Below the pieces are notes generated by a model, which made no database searches, was not told where the DNA came from, and saw only the letters and a program-made list of their open reading frames with translations. 64,000 bases of DNA from Drosophila persimilis (lineage: Eukaryota > Arthropoda > Insecta > Diptera > Drosophilidae): NCBI RefSeq assembly GCF_003286085.1, contig NW_020825364.1, forward strand, positions 62,001 through 126,000, written 5' to 3'. Positions 33,074-46,423 of the stretch are shown one piece after another; position 1 is the first letter of the stretch, and each line of letters begins with the position of its first letter. A program made the translations under genes and the position numbers.

Positions 33074-35084
33074 GTGTGGTTTATGGCCAAAACAGACGAC
33101 AGAGAGGAGAGTTCACTGAACTGAAGAGCGAGAGATCACATCTCACGAGCGATTGTGTGGAATGTTGTATTTATTTGAAGGGTACATCCCGGTACTTTCC
33201 CGGCTTGCACACCCAACAGACAGAGGAGCGCTGCCGCATGACGCGCCGCACGTTTGGGTACAAAAATTACCTCATAAAATGACATAATTCCTTAGAATTG
33301 AATAGAAATATCATCAACAGAGATCATTGATCAGCCGCAAAATGAATTCCCATTACAAACACTGCCCCCGAAAACGCATACGAAATGCTGGTGCCTTGCT
33401 TTCGAATTCATACAACACCTCACAGGCCGTATATTCCACACCGAGATGTATTTAGAATAATACATCATACATATATTCGGATGACGATCACTATCCTACA
33501 CATGCAAGTGCTTAAATCAGCTTTCACATGCCATAAATCACATCACAACCAAACAAAAACAACACAAATTTAAATAAACTGTTGAAAAAAATACAGCACA
33601 GCGTGAAAAAAGTCCCACAAAGCGTAAAATTAGTTCCCTCTACGATAAAAGCAAAGGCAGTTTTTAGATCTTAGGATTTTCACATTTTAATTAAACCAAA
33701 ACAACATCTGAGACCTCCAAAAACACCTTCCCTCGTACGCGTTTCATTCCCGTGTGGATCTGTGCCCCAGTATACGTATGGCAGTATCTTTATGAGATCT
33801 GTCCATTCTATATATACAGGGCGCTATAAATACACAACATCGGCGCGAGAATTATGTGCACACATACGAGTATGTATGATTTTTTCAAGGTAAACAAAGC
33901 ATTAGCATTACTCGCATTTGAAGAGCATCCGAGATCTTTTGGATTTTCCTTTTTTCCCCCCAAACCAAAAAATCAATGAATAGAAAGCAAGAGTGTATGC
34001 CACCCTCCTCCTTTCCTTTCCTTTCCTTTCGTTTCGATCTCTGACACGGTTTTCACGCTACACTGGAAATAGAACTTGGCAGAGCAGCAGATCGGAGCAG
34101 AACGGAGGAGCAGCACATTTGAGGTCCCCCGAAAAAGTCTGCCGAAAATCTTTTACAGCAGATTCTCCGCCAGAGGGACGGTGTGCCCCATCATTACTAG
34201 ATGGCACGTCCTTGCTCTCAGCCGACGTTTCTTACTCGACAAGCGAGACGCGCAGAAAAGAATGCGCCAACAACATGCATGTCATGTGCGCAACGAGGCA
34301 CTCTAGGACCGCTACTCCCACAGCAAAGGATCTTCCACTTGTAGTTGTAGCTGGAGGCGATCTTCAGCAAGTTTCTGTTTTTTAATGAGCATTTCTTGCA
34401 CAAGAGAATCTTCCCTAGGCGGACACCCACTAAACTTCTTTGCTATTCATAACTGGTCCCTTCGCCTGGCTTTCACTGTATCTGTGATGATGACGACGAT
34501 TCTCGCTCGAGGCTTCTCATTTATTCGATTTTTTTGGTGATGCCTATTTCTCTGTGAGTCATCGCTGAATTTATAGAAATTTCAATTTGTTCGAGTATTC
34601 TATGTACTGCATTTAGAGGTCCAACAGATGGCCAGACCAGCGACCAGACCCCAGCGAATGATTAGTAGTCCGTCCCGCCTGAGCGAATCATTTTACATCT
34701 GATGTCAGCGGAAAATGACGATCGGAATGGTCAACGGAAAGAGCAGAGAGAAGGCTGCTTGTCGTTGGGCAAATGTGTCACGATCCAGTGCGAATATGTT
34801 CTCGAAAAATGGTTTAATTATTGCCATTATGTTTAATGATTTCCATCTAAAGAGAGCTTTCGGTTTTTTGGCAGGGTTTTCTCATGAATTCAGTTGCTGA
34901 AACAGGTTTTGGGGGAAACAATTATGAGATTTTTAGCTTGAATCGTGCGACATATGAGGTGAAATCTCTTGGAAGATTTCGATCTTGGACAATCAAAGAC
35001 CATAACATTACCTAGATGCTGGAGGACTCGCACAAATCAACATCTTTGGATTGACAGTCTTTGGCCCCATATAATTCTATCAAG

Positions 35085-35490
35085 AATATTTCTAGTCCGT
35101 CCGTCCCGATGAGCGCCTAGATTAGAGGCTATTAGAGCTAGAGAAACGAAATTTGGTATCCACTCTGCTGTGATATCTCACTGTTACAAGTGTATTTCAA
35201 AATTTTGCCCCATCCGCCCCCACAAAAGACGGAAATCCGTGGCATCCACAATTTCAGAGATACGAGAAATAAAAAAACGCAGAAGCATGGAAAATGAATA
35301 TATCTAAGAGATTGCCGAATCTGGATCAGATTGGATTATTATTATAGCCAGAAGGTGGCTACGGAACGCCTTCCACGTGCTAACTAATTTTCTGTCTCTC
35401 TCACACACACGCTCTTTGTCGTTCAGTGTGTGCGCCCTCTGGCGGAGGGGAGCCATACTGACCGAGTATCGGGTGTAAATGTAGGCCGTA
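35085..35490 (+). mobile_element. DINE-1/INE-1-type element
   Basis: Plus-strand order: GTCCGTCCCGATGAGCGCC, ATTAGAGCTAGAGAAACGAA, TTTTGCCCCATCCGCCCCCAC, and further on a CT/CA core (35393-35412), GTGCGCCCTCTGGCGGAGGG, and the terminal GACCGAGTATCGGGTGTAAA. This matches the family consensus as I know it. The 5' part before 35085 is lost or too diverged to see. Confidence 0.7.
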
Positions 35491-36337
35491 GCTGCGACTC
35501 AGAACGTTTCCCCCCACCCCCCGCCATTTCTTTGCTTTCAACTGCAATTTCTTATTGGAGAAGTCTCGCACACTTTTTTCAAAAGTCATAAAGATATACA
35601 TATATCGTATGTACATATATGTACAACGAACAAGAGGGACAACGAATAAACAAATAATGTTTATTTGGCGATTTTGCTTGTTTTCTTGTACATTAGCACC
35701 TCATATAGACAACAGTCACGTTCCTTGGGCTGTCTCTCCCGCCCCTCGCTTTGGAGGGCATTCAACTCCCGCTTTGAAACGATCGATCAATTTCCATAAA
35801 CAACAATTCTTCTACGGAAAAACAAAGGACTTTGCAGACCGTTGGAGTAGATCCAAGGCACGCTCTAGCCCGCTCTCCCTTTCTCCCTCTCTCTATCTGC
35901 TTTTTCAGGGGTCAAGTGGTCACAGATTTGACTTGTGGGAAGTCCCTTTCTCTGGCTCTGTGCGAATATCCCACCTCGGAGATAATTCCCCGTCCATTGT
36001 CTGTGGCTGTACGGCTGTAATTTGAGTAAACAAGACATCCCGTTCGTCGCCAGGGAAACCTCTTCCATCTCGTCCCGTGTGGTCGGTGGCCAACAATGGG
36101 ACACAAATTTGTGTATCGCTATCATCATCATCATCATCATCAGCATATCATCCTGCATCAGCAGCAGCAGCAGCATCAGCATCAGCATCAGCTTCATCGA
36201 ATCCACAAGAGCAACAATGGAAGAAAGGCAGCCCAGCCAATGATGTTCATGATGATGGCAAAATCCCAGATAAAAGATGCATTAAAAGTAACAAAATACA
36301 CAATAAATAAACAAACGAACAAACGAAGAAGAAGGAT

Positions 36338-36379
36338 GGGGTTCCATGGGTTCCATGGGTGCCATGGGTGCCATGGGTT
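36338..36379. repeat. 9-bp tandem repeat GGTKCCATG
   Basis: Four to five copies of GGTTCCATG or GGTGCCATG in tandem. It shows as His-Gly-Thr runs in a minus frame. A simple repeat. Confidence 0.8.
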
Positions 36380-38245
36380 GGAAAAAGGCAAACAAACAAA
36401 TCAAATCGAATGAACATCGACATCGACAGCGACAGCGACACAAGTGACGTCAAAAGAAAGGGGGAGGAAGGGAGGCGGCATCAAGTGCGCGCGTGGGAGA
36501 AACCCCTGAGAGAAGGGTTCTCTGTTCCCTGAATGGATGGATGGATGGATGGAAGATGGATGGATAGATGGGATGGTCTGTAATTTTCAATTAGCCTCAA
36601 GGCCCTCAAGGCCCGCAAGGTGGTGGCACATCTCATAATGTGGCCAAATTATGTCAGCCGACTGATACGTATCAATGATCTAATTAAAGTCCTTTATCAA
36701 GGAGCGTGTGTGTGTGTGTCCTTGAATCGCGGGCTAATTAGCTAACGCTGCACCATCAGATGGAACAATACCTTGGCGACAGCAGAGAAAAGCGGACTAA
36801 TGCCGGAGATAACGATGAGTAGGGGTATTCATGTCGTCCTTCACTCAGAAAGCCCCTCGTACTACTCGTAGTTCCTGACTTCCTCTGAGAGGGTGCCCTC
36901 GACATATATCCGTACATCTATATAGGGATATGGATATGGGCCTATTTGCCTCATTTCTTTGCTTTATTCTTTTAAACATTTCCCTGTCAGCATATACATA
37001 TTTATTGCAGACAGTGTATGTTCACCCTCTGGAAGTTTCACATCATTTCCTGCAAGCACAACATATCCATAGACTTTGCTTCCTTCCTTCCGTCCGTCCG
37101 TTCGTCCGTCCGTCCGTTCTTCCTTTCTTTGTTCGTCGTTTCGTTCCATCTACATACGAAAGACATTGCCAAGCAATTTTATGATTGGATGCCAAGACTC
37201 TTATTCCCATTCCCATTCCATTCCACTCCCCGTTTCCACAGCCCACTTAAGGACCCCCTCCACGCACAGTCCTCCTCCCTCCGCTGCTGCTGCTGCTGCT
37301 GCTGGTGCTGCTCCTCCTCGGACGGCGTCAATCGTAGACGGCAAAAAATTAGGCTCCCGCCAGTCGGGCTCCAATGGATTTTCGCACAAGTGAGTGCCAA
37401 AAGCAGCGACAGTGCCACAACAACAAATGCGCACATGAATGTACATATGTATGTACATAGTTTATACAAATACATATATCGTATATATCGTATAGTCAGG
37501 GGCAACCCCGAGAGGCGGGATACTTGCAGTTGAGTTGACTTTGAGGTAGGGAGAGGGGAAAGCCTACTGCCACTGCTACTTGAATGCCAATGCATCCATA
37601 AACCAAATAAGAACAGAGCTCAGACACAGATACAGATACAGATACAGATACAAAGCAGTTCCATTGATTAAGAGAGGTCTCCCATCTATTCTTCCCTTCC
37701 CTATGGCAAATATAGATGGAAATAAATTGCAGGGCAGGGCAGGGCAAGGCCAAGCGCCCAGAGATAACTGCCAATGGACACGCCAATCTCCCTCCTCTGC
37801 TCCAGGGGAAAGGCATGCCAAGAAAACAACAACAACAAACAAACAGAGAAAGGGGAAAAGTCCACACACAGATAATCAAATTTTCAATGGAAATGCGAAT
37901 GCGAATGCATTAAATGTGGGGGTCAGCAGAGTATCGCAATGATATAAATAGTTTCGTAACAGATCTCCAGGTTTTTTCTCCAAATAATAATCTACCCCGG
38001 AAACATATCTGGGGCACTACATATGTATCTACATATATCTGGCAGTAATCCTGCCAACTTTTAACCAAATTCAATGATAGATTTCCTGTGATTTGTACCC
38101 ATTAACCCCTTTTGCACTTTTCAGGGGTTCCACTTCCACCCACTGTGCGGGGGAGGCAAACCGCAAGCCCAAAAGCGTTGGAAATCGGTTAACAAATGTC
38201 GACTGACCGCACCGAATCGACTGGCTGACTCCCGGACTAACTCCC

Positions 38246-38273
38246 GGACTGACTGACTGACTGACTGACTGAC
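38246..38273. repeat. (GACT)n tetranucleotide repeat
   Basis: Seven near-perfect GACT units. Confidence 0.85.
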
Positions 38274-41200
38274 ACACAGATTGATGAAGTGCCTATCTGC
38301 GTGTTCGCGCCGCCCTCAAGCCCCCTTCCCCAAACAATACAAAAAGAATACACAAATAAAACCAAGAAAACCAATGAATTACTGACGTAATCAAGCAGGG
38401 ATTTACGACACCCACGGAGAGAGGGGGAGAGACGTGACAATCCGATCGGGGGACCCAATCCAAACCCAAACCCAACCCCAAAACCCCACCCAACTCCACT
38501 GGAGATAAACTAAATAAACAGCAAGGAGAGGGGTTCGAAACACGGCACACCCTGGCAGATCGATCGTTTCCATAGAAGAAGTAGCACATCTTCGGGAAAC
38601 TGAAACCTCTTCCTCATAACTGCAAAATGGAGAAAATAGATGACTTATTGATGCCATTGATATCAGGGCAATTTAGCTTGTGTTTTCCTTATAGCGACAT
38701 ATTTTTGAATCCAACCTCGAGCTTGGCTTGGAAATGGTTGATCCAATGCAACAACACTTTGCCCAATTGGGTAATGCCTTTGGGCCTTTAGCAGGACACG
38801 AGGAAATGTGACAAACATTTTGCGAAAACGGACACCCCAACACCCAAAAACGAAACGTTTTGAAAAGCGAAGCCTGCCCGATTATTGCATAAAATGAATA
38901 AAAATAAAAGAATTAATACATATTGTGTTTAGAAACTGAGTACCGGCTATCTTTGTGTCGCGGTACGTGCGGCTCGTTGGGAGATTTCATTTGATTTTGC
39001 TGAGCATTTATAGGCTACAATTTCGATGTTGATCATGATTTTCGTAGTAGACACAGATATTCAACTTCAGTACCGTCGATTGCTTCTGGGGAAGCGATGC
39101 TATCCCTAGCAGTGTGTGATCCCAGCAGCAATAAGGAGGAATGCAATCAAGTGTCCCCATACATACATATGTATGTATGTACAGATAAAGGGTTGCCAAA
39201 GTTATAAATATCCTTTCCGAAGAGTACAAGAAAACACACATCCTCTGTCTCATCCATTCACTCCCTCCCTCTCTCTGTCTGTCCCACTCGCACTGCTTTC
39301 GGTAGTCGATACTGGAAATTAATTTTTGTATAAATCTTGTGTGCACATTCGCATTCAAATATGGAGATATGGTGACGATGACGATGACGATGACAATACT
39401 CGCCTCGTACTGCCGGAGGCTATTTTTAGAACTGAATGTGCAGGCAGCAGGCATGCATATTCTTTATCAGCATTAATAGTAAACAAGAAGGGTCCTCGCA
39501 CTATCCTCCCCACCCCTCCCACTCACTCTTAATGGGTGTTGGTTGTGTGCGTGCGTGCGTGTGTGGATGAGTCAACGCGATGAGTGTGCGTGCGAAAACG
39601 GGTAATGGGAATGCGAATCGAAAAGGAAATGCTCAAACATTCCGATCGTCCAACCGCCACCGCACAGATGTGTGTCGGGTTCTGCCACTGGCACTGCTTC
39701 TGCTTCTGCTTCAGATATTACTTCCAGTCAGCTTCCAGCTTCCAGCCTCCACCTCCAGCAAGCACTACCTCCTCTGCCGCCACTTGAGTTCCGCGTAATT
39801 AAGAAACATTCCAAAACAATAAACTATTCCATAATATACGATAGAACGGATCGAAGCGGACCCCCAAACGGAATCCAATCGAACTCAATATGGAATAGTG
39901 CTCTGCCGCCGAACCGATCTGCTCTGCTTCCTACTCCTCCCTCCCACTATCGGGCTTCGGCTCCGCTCATGTGCTGTCTCGCTTTGTTTATTTAGCATTT
40001 CTGTTGTTTCTTCGCCACTTCTTCGCTACGAGAGACGAGAGATGAGAGATGATGAAACATGTGTGCGGCAGCAGAAGTTTGAAAGCGGCATTAAAAACCT
40101 ACATACCTCGGCATACGAGGCATACGTTTGGGTGTACAGATGTGCATAGGTACAGTGGTCACCCAACAATTAGAACTTTCCAAAACTAAATACGTAGATA
40201 GGAAAAGGGAAATCGAGATGGAGATGGAAAGCACAAGCAGAGCAGTCTAGAGTGTCTGCTCCAAAACGATTCTCTGGCCAAAACTATTCTCTTGTCCACA
40301 ACCGAGAGACTACTGTACACATCTATGTATCTGTGCATGGAGCCCCGGTTCGGTCCAAAATGCAATACAAAACCATTGAAAAATGCTGAGGCGTTGGAAA
40401 AATAGAGCGGCACCAGTTGTTATTTTTACTTTTTTAATTGTTATTACACTGTTCGCGTCTGCTCGACATTATATTGTTATTATCATTCCGAGTATTGTTA
40501 TTCGTTTTTAGTTGCCGCCGCACACAAAATTTGTGGCTGTACTTGTTGTTGGGGCTATCGTTCTGCATGCAATTCGAATATTGTTGTTTAATTTGCTTTA
40601 ATTGAGCTGGACATAGGGGGGGGGATTGAAAAATTGATGATGGAGAATCAAAGATAAATTTGTGTGTTTAATGGGATTCAGTCACAGAACATCAGATTAC
40701 CTCGAGAGCTATGTACATATATTTTGATCTCTGCAATGCCAAATGAAATGAAATGAAATGACCTGAATTCCAAAACACACCTACTGTAGACCAGCATAAA
40801 AACGAATTAACTGACATTTCTCATTAAAACCAGATCAAAATCAATCAAAAAACAAAGAAGAAAAAATGGAGTTTCGAAATTATGGAATAATCTTGAATCC
40901 ACGAAAACATATCCCTGGGACATCCATCCCGTGCTCTTTCGAAAGTTGTCTGGCCAGCACTCATTGGGAGACCTTTCCGCCACTACCTCCTCCAACCAGA
41001 GAGCACAAAACCAATTAACGAATACAGCTCAATTAATAAAAAAGCAACCACAAATATGCAAAAACCAAAAAGATACAAACAAACAAAAAAAAAAAAAGCG
41101 GAGGCTACAAAATACTCGCACAAGTGGAAAATGCAGTCACTTGTCTGGCGGCTGGATTGCCCACAAATGGGCAATGGATCGGGGGACTACTGGGGACTGG

Positions 41201-42550
41201 GCACTGGGGACTGGGGACTGGGGACTGCCCACAAACGTTTCCAAGTGACCGAGTTACGGATAGATTGGCGCTTGCTCAATGGGGGGATTGTTGCTTATAC
41301 ATATATCGACAACCGAATGTACATCTGTATGTACGTACACGCAGAGATCAGAGCCAGAGCCAGTGCCGGATCAGGGGCAGCAGGCACCACTTTGGGGCAT
41401 GGCGGATGCAAAACCATCCACACGTCCACCAATCCCCATCCACATCCACATCCACATTCAATATTACATATATTCGTGGGACACTGATGCACTGCCCACA
41501 CAGACAGCAGAGACAGAGGCAGAGACAGCATGGAGTGAAAATGAGCTTGGATTTCGATTTCTTTATGTTTCCGAAGCGTGTTTATGTGGCGGACATTCCA
41601 AAAACGAAACCGCTAATAAGGTCAAAAGCTTTGCCGGAGACCAAAACCAACGAACGAATGAAAGAAAGATAGAAATACAGATACAGATACAGATAGAGAG
41701 GGGGATATGGACGGACAGCAATAACAATTTTGTAAACGAGCATTGACATTTTTAGATAATGGATAAACAATAAAGAATACGCCCCCAAAATATGGAGCGA
41801 CGGGCGAAATTTGCCAAACAAACGGTATAGAAAACGGTGAGGAAAACCACACAAAAGCAAAGGCAAAGGCAATGGCAAAGGCAAAATCAAAAGCAAAAGC
41901 ACAATCAATGAGGGAGTTAAGAAGAGAAACCTCACGATCGCGCTGGCAATGACTTATGACAACAAAACAACAGCAGCAAAACACCGAAGGCAAACGCGAG
42001 AAATTGAAAAGGTAATCAAACATACGAAGAAGAGAGAACACAGCAGAGGAGGGAGAAATAAGTAAGAATGCCCCGTATGAGGGGTACCGACTGCGGGATA
42101 CCTGATAATTCGATTTTCTAATGGAATAATGACATGGAACAAACCACATTTATTCAATTGAATGCCAAGACATATCCCTTGTAGGCTCTCTTTTCTTTTT
42201 ATGCACTATATATCGATATCTCTTTCAATATTCTCCTTCAGCTGTCGCATCTCTCTCGCCACAAACACACAACATACCCTTACCATCCTCCTACATTTCC
42301 AGGGTATGAAAACAATAAATCTACTTACAAATGCAAAACAAATCTGAGAGTATGTATCTTGAAGATAGTATTTATTTAAGCATACTGGACCCATAGTGGC
42401 GGGGTACTGCGGGGGAGGAGGCAGCCAGCTGCTGCTGCTGCTGCTAGGCAAACAAGAAATATAGAATCAAATATACATATGTATATGTACATATGTGTAC
42501 GTATACGTATACGACTATAAGCATAAAGTCAGGGGCAGAGAGCGTCAGAC

Positions 42551-42586
42551 GTCGTCGTCGCGTCGTCGTCGTCGACGTCGACGTTT
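42551..42586. repeat. (GTC)n triplet repeat
   Basis: Runs of CGT/GTC triplets with short self-complementary CGACGTCGACG at the end. A simple repeat. Confidence 0.75.
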
Positions 42587-43189
42587 TGGGCAGAGCGATG
42601 AGGTAATTTTCTGGTTGTTTTTAAAACTTTTGGAAGCACACACACACATGCGAGTATTCAGAGATATGTATTATGTCCAGATGATGCTTTCAATGAGAAG
42701 AAGGGTTCTTCTAGGCGCTGCGCAGGCGTAGGACAGGTGTACCCAGATGGATTGGAAAGGTCGTTGGCTAATTTCACAATTCGTTTGCTTATTTATGGTA
42801 TATATGTATATACAAGGGTATATACAAATATATGTATATTTATATTCCTGTGGCTAGCGTAAAAATAACACCATATGTCACACCGCCGCACTAGCACACA
42901 AACACAGACACACACACGCTCATATATGTGCACTTATCGAACATTTTGGCGATTCTTTTTATACCTTTTTTATTTGCTTTTATTATCCGCTATTTTTCAC
43001 AATTAAGCTTTAAACTTTGTATAAAAAAAAAGAAACGTAAATGGCAGATACGCAATGCGATATATGCATATATGTATGTATTTTTGATTGGATATATATG
43101 TATTTGTACATTTAGCGATATCGGCCACGGCACTTGTCGACAACGATCCGGCAGCGACGACGGGTAAAACTCAACTCAACTGAGGCCCC

Positions 43190-43490
43190 CACCGTGCGCC
43201 GAACGCAGGCGGCTCAAGAGAGAAGCAACAGATGGAGGGACCAAAAACCACAAAGAAGTGGGAGCAACAGTTGGAGAGCGCCACAGAAAAGCGAAAGAGA
43301 GCCTACGGTGCCTACACAGCAACGGCCTGAGAGCGCCCAAGCAGTGGGGGAGGCAGAGAGCGTAACTACAGAGGGCCGTGGCAGCGTGCTTCTAATCAGA
43401 GAGAGCCCACTAGCACAAGCTGAGAGCGCACCTGCAGTGGCTCTCTCTCTCTCTCTCACTCTCACTCCGCCTGTTGCTCTTCGGTGATCG
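43190..43490. promoter_or_regulatory. GAGA-rich block
   Basis: Roughly ten GAGAG/CTCTC clusters in 300 bp, ending in a CT run (43440-43460). GAGA factor (Trl) binds such tracts at promoters, paused genes and Polycomb response elements. On the minus strand an initiator-like CCTCAGTTGAG lies at about 43175-43185, just downstream of the block. Candidate promoter or PRE; no coding exon is attached. Confidence 0.35.
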
Positions 43491-44768
43491 TCGCTAGAAG
43501 AGAGCGGGAGAGAGACACAGGGCAGACAAATGTAAACAAAACAAACCAAGAAAAGGAAGGTGGAAGAAGTCGATGACTGGGGCGGCGAGAAAGAGAGGAA
43601 CAAGGTGATGGACCCGTGCCAGTGGGTTGCCTGCCTCCTCCCTGCCACTCGATGACTAATCTTCTTTCAATGGCTGTTTCTTTCCTCTTCCGTCTCTCTC
43701 TCTCTCTCACTTTTGTTTTACACAACCTCCGGCCAAGAGCCAGCGGAAGCGGGAAAGTGGAAGTGGAAGCTTACTCATTGGAAGTTTCCCAGAAAAAGTA
43801 TTAGTTAAGCAATTTGGCGCCAATGATGGCAGCCATGAAAACAGAATGAATGACTCGAGTGAAAAGTGCGTAAACAAATGAAGCGGAACAAACGGGGTAT
43901 TCGCTTTTCCATCTCCCTCTCTCTCAATTAAGCCCAATTATAGGACAGAATTGATCTCCCAGCCAGCCGGCGGTTGAAACAATTGTGTTAAAAAGTGAAA
44001 TCTTTTTGAACAGCAGGAGGCCCGCACGAGCCGGGGGTTGGACCGACAGACATCAGACAGAGAGTGTACCATAGAGTGAGGGTTAAATTTCATAATTAAC
44101 TTGAAAACAATTTGCAAACACTGTCTGGTGGGTAGGGTAGGGCCTGCAGCTGTGTCAATCAGTGAATTCTTCGAGTCAAGAAGTTCCCTGTCGCATTGTC
44201 GCACTAATCTTATCGTCTGGAATGCTCTCCCTCTCATGCTATCTCTCTCTGGCCAACTGGCTGTTCAATCAAAGGCGATAAAGAAGTTGGATTGATAAGT
44301 GCGCCCCTCCAGGCGCGTCCACTGGGAATAGTGTTTCAAGGGGAGAACTTTAGCTTTAATTGAATTATATTTCTTTTTTGCTTCTTCCAGGACTGGAAGT
44401 TGCATTTAATTAGCATAAACGTTTACGCACACACACACACACACAGGCCCACATTCCAGCTGCGGGCGTAGGCGTCCCAAGCGTTGGAAGGGTGACCAAA
44501 TCTTTGTTGTATTTCAAAGTTCGCGTGACCATCATAAACAGGCGGCATTTGGGAGCAGCCTCTGGGGGTGGCTCCACCCAAGACCCAACCCCCACCCTAC
44601 CAGCCAGGCAACAACAGAAACAGCAACAACAACAAGCGTCACAAAGATACGATTCTGGTAGGGTCCGACGCCGCAGCTGAATTTACACACGCTTTTTTGA
44701 CCGTCCCCCGCACTAGCACTGGGCCGTCCACAATTGCATATCACAGTAGCACCACTTAATTGTTGATA

Positions 44769-44935
44769 ACTTACAGAAAAACAGGAAAAAGCAAGTTGAA
44801 AGAGTGCTAAAATTGTAAATAAAACCAACACTTGGAAAAAAAAATTCGTCGCGGATTTATCGATATAATGACATTGGTCAGCGAAAAAAACGAAAATAAA
44901 GAACAACAGCTGTGCTGTGGATGAAAAGGAGGGTA
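44769..44935 (-). promoter_or_regulatory. Orphan housekeeping-type promoter (DRE plus E-box)
   Basis: A perfect DRE TATCGATA (44857-44864) and a Motif 5 E-box AACAGCTGTG (about 44910) occur together. On the minus strand about 85 nt downstream of the DRE is a perfect donor GTAAGT (44774-44769), so a short non-coding first exon is plausible. It could serve a distal rhea leader or the 28.9-31.0 kb candidate. Inference from motifs only. Confidence 0.4.
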
Positions 44936-44999
44936 TGGTCAACAGCAAAACGGCCCAGAAAATCAAACGATTTCAAGGCAAAATCCACCCCCTTTGCCT

Positions 45000-45310
45000 A
45001 ATATACCTTGAAGAGCGTCAGACCCTCATAAATATACCAAAATATACTGTCTCATTTTGAAAATATACCGCGAATATACCGATGTAAGGAATGAACATGG
45101 TCCACTTAGCCCCCCCCCTCTATTTAAACAGGTGAACAACTTGATTTATATTTCTCTCTTTTGATATTCGACTTAATGTTACCAACTAGCAAGAACCCTC
45201 AGCGCTGAACACATAAATTTATCCGATTGGTGAATCAATTTCCTACATAACTGGCTAATTTTAAGTACTCTCTTTTATTTCATTGTGTTTAAAATAAGGT
45301 TCAAACAAAC
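45000..45310 (+). repeat. Dispersed Motif 6 repeat, copy 2
   Basis: Starts with AAATATACC / TACTGTCTCATTTT / GAAAATATACCGCGAATATACCGATG, then CCCCCCTCTATTTAAACAGG, ACTAGCAAGAACCCTCAG, CTGAACACATAAATTTATCC and CTGGCTAATTTTAAG. The first part matches copies 1 and 3; the later parts match copy 4 (61255-61580) on the opposite strand. It is inserted between two promoter-like segments. Confidence 0.7.
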
Positions 45311-45599
45311 GAGATCAACACAAATGTCCGTTTTCTATATAGCAACTACACGGTAACTCTGGGGATCCAGTCGATTGGATTATCGCTAGAGCTGCGCGCC
45401 AAAGTGGAATTGTTTTTAAAGTGAATGAACGACATAGACATGAATGAAATTCAGTGGAATGAATGATGCAGGACGGCACGATTTGAGAGAGCATGGAATT
45501 TTCTGTGTCCTATGTTCTTTAATGTACCTTTAAACTGAAATTTAATTCAATAGATTGATAAATTATCCCATTATACAGAAAACTATATGGTATACCGTA

Positions 45600-45830
45600 A
45601 ATGGTCACCCTGCCATATCATGTTATCGATGAGACGACATCCCACTGTTAAGCGCAACAGGGCGCTGTTATGTTAAGTGCGCACTCATGCTCTGGCAACC
45701 CTAGTCGTGGGCGGAGAGAGAGCGAGCGCCATATTCAAAAATCTACTGAAAGCCACCGAACAATTTGAAACAACTTAAAGAGGCAGCGATTTGTATTTTT
45801 AAGCGGCAAATCAAAAGACTAAGCGTGATT
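45600..45830 (+). promoter_or_regulatory. Second promoter-like segment, plus orientation
   Basis: Contains a Motif 1 variant (GGTCACCCTG, about 45604), a DRE-like ATCGATGA (about 45626), the palindromic AACAGGGCGCTGTT (about 45657) and GAGAGAGAGCGAGCG. A purine-rich leader-like stretch follows, with a possible donor (TTG|GTAATG) near 46018. The 100-codon plus frame from 45765 lacks an ATG start and is not recognised. Confidence 0.3.
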
Positions 45831-46384
45831 AATGATGGCCCGGGCTTAAGGGCGCCCCGCCCTCATGCGAACATTTTGATAAATTTGTCTGCCTTTCCGT
45901 ACGATCATCATTTCCGGCATGATTCTGGGCGATTGAAGAGACCGGACGACCATAAGTTACAACCCCCCGGCGGCAAAAGATGGCAAAAACAAAAACCTAC
46001 CGACTGCAAAAACAACTTGGTAATGGTAATACATAAAATCATAAAAATAACCAAGAAAAATTCATGACTTTGGAGAAACCAACGGACCGCATATAGCGCT
46101 CGTATGTGGGGGCCGTCTTGGCCTTTCGTTTGGGGTTGTTTTTGGGCGAAATAAAAATAAATTTAATGTTTCTGTAAGAAACATCCTTCCCTTCTCTTCC
46201 CTTTCCCCCAGCATTCCTTTCTTGTCAAGCATATCATAGATATCCAGATACAGATACAGATACAGATCCAGATATGTGTATGCGCGTAATTTATGCTGGA
46301 AAACATCTCGAGCATAAACAGGAAACAAGCGTCCACGCTACGCTCCTCCTTCCTTCCTTCGTTCAAGTCAAGACGAGTGAGTCC

Positions 46385-46423
46385 TGGGCTTGGGCTGGGC
46401 TTGGGCTTGGGCTTGGGCTGGGC
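46385..46423. repeat. (GGGCTT)n G-rich hexamer repeat
   Basis: Six GGGCTT/GGGCTG units. The regular GGG spacing could form a G-quadruplex. Confidence 0.8.

Larger units (their letters stand above)
31700..44760. other. 13-kb gene desert rich in simple repeats
   Basis: No gene recognised. Besides one DINE-1 copy (about 35085-35490) it contains many short tandem arrays and poly-purine stretches, listed separately where strong. Enhancer-like AT-rich homeodomain sites (TAATT, TTTATGGCC) are scattered throughout. Regulatory function is likely for a desert of this size in a fly, but cannot be shown here. Confidence 0.5.

Noticed and set aside
32489..33124. 211-codon plus-strand frame with a real ATG
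   Set aside because: Low-complexity (CT-run Leu/Ser stretch, 9-bp repeat Phe-Pro stretch), no recognisable domain, no splice or promoter context. Considered fortuitous.
45765..46067. 100-codon plus frame after the 45.7-kb promoter-like segment
   Set aside because: Starts with TTG, not ATG, basic low-information sequence, no homologue recognised.
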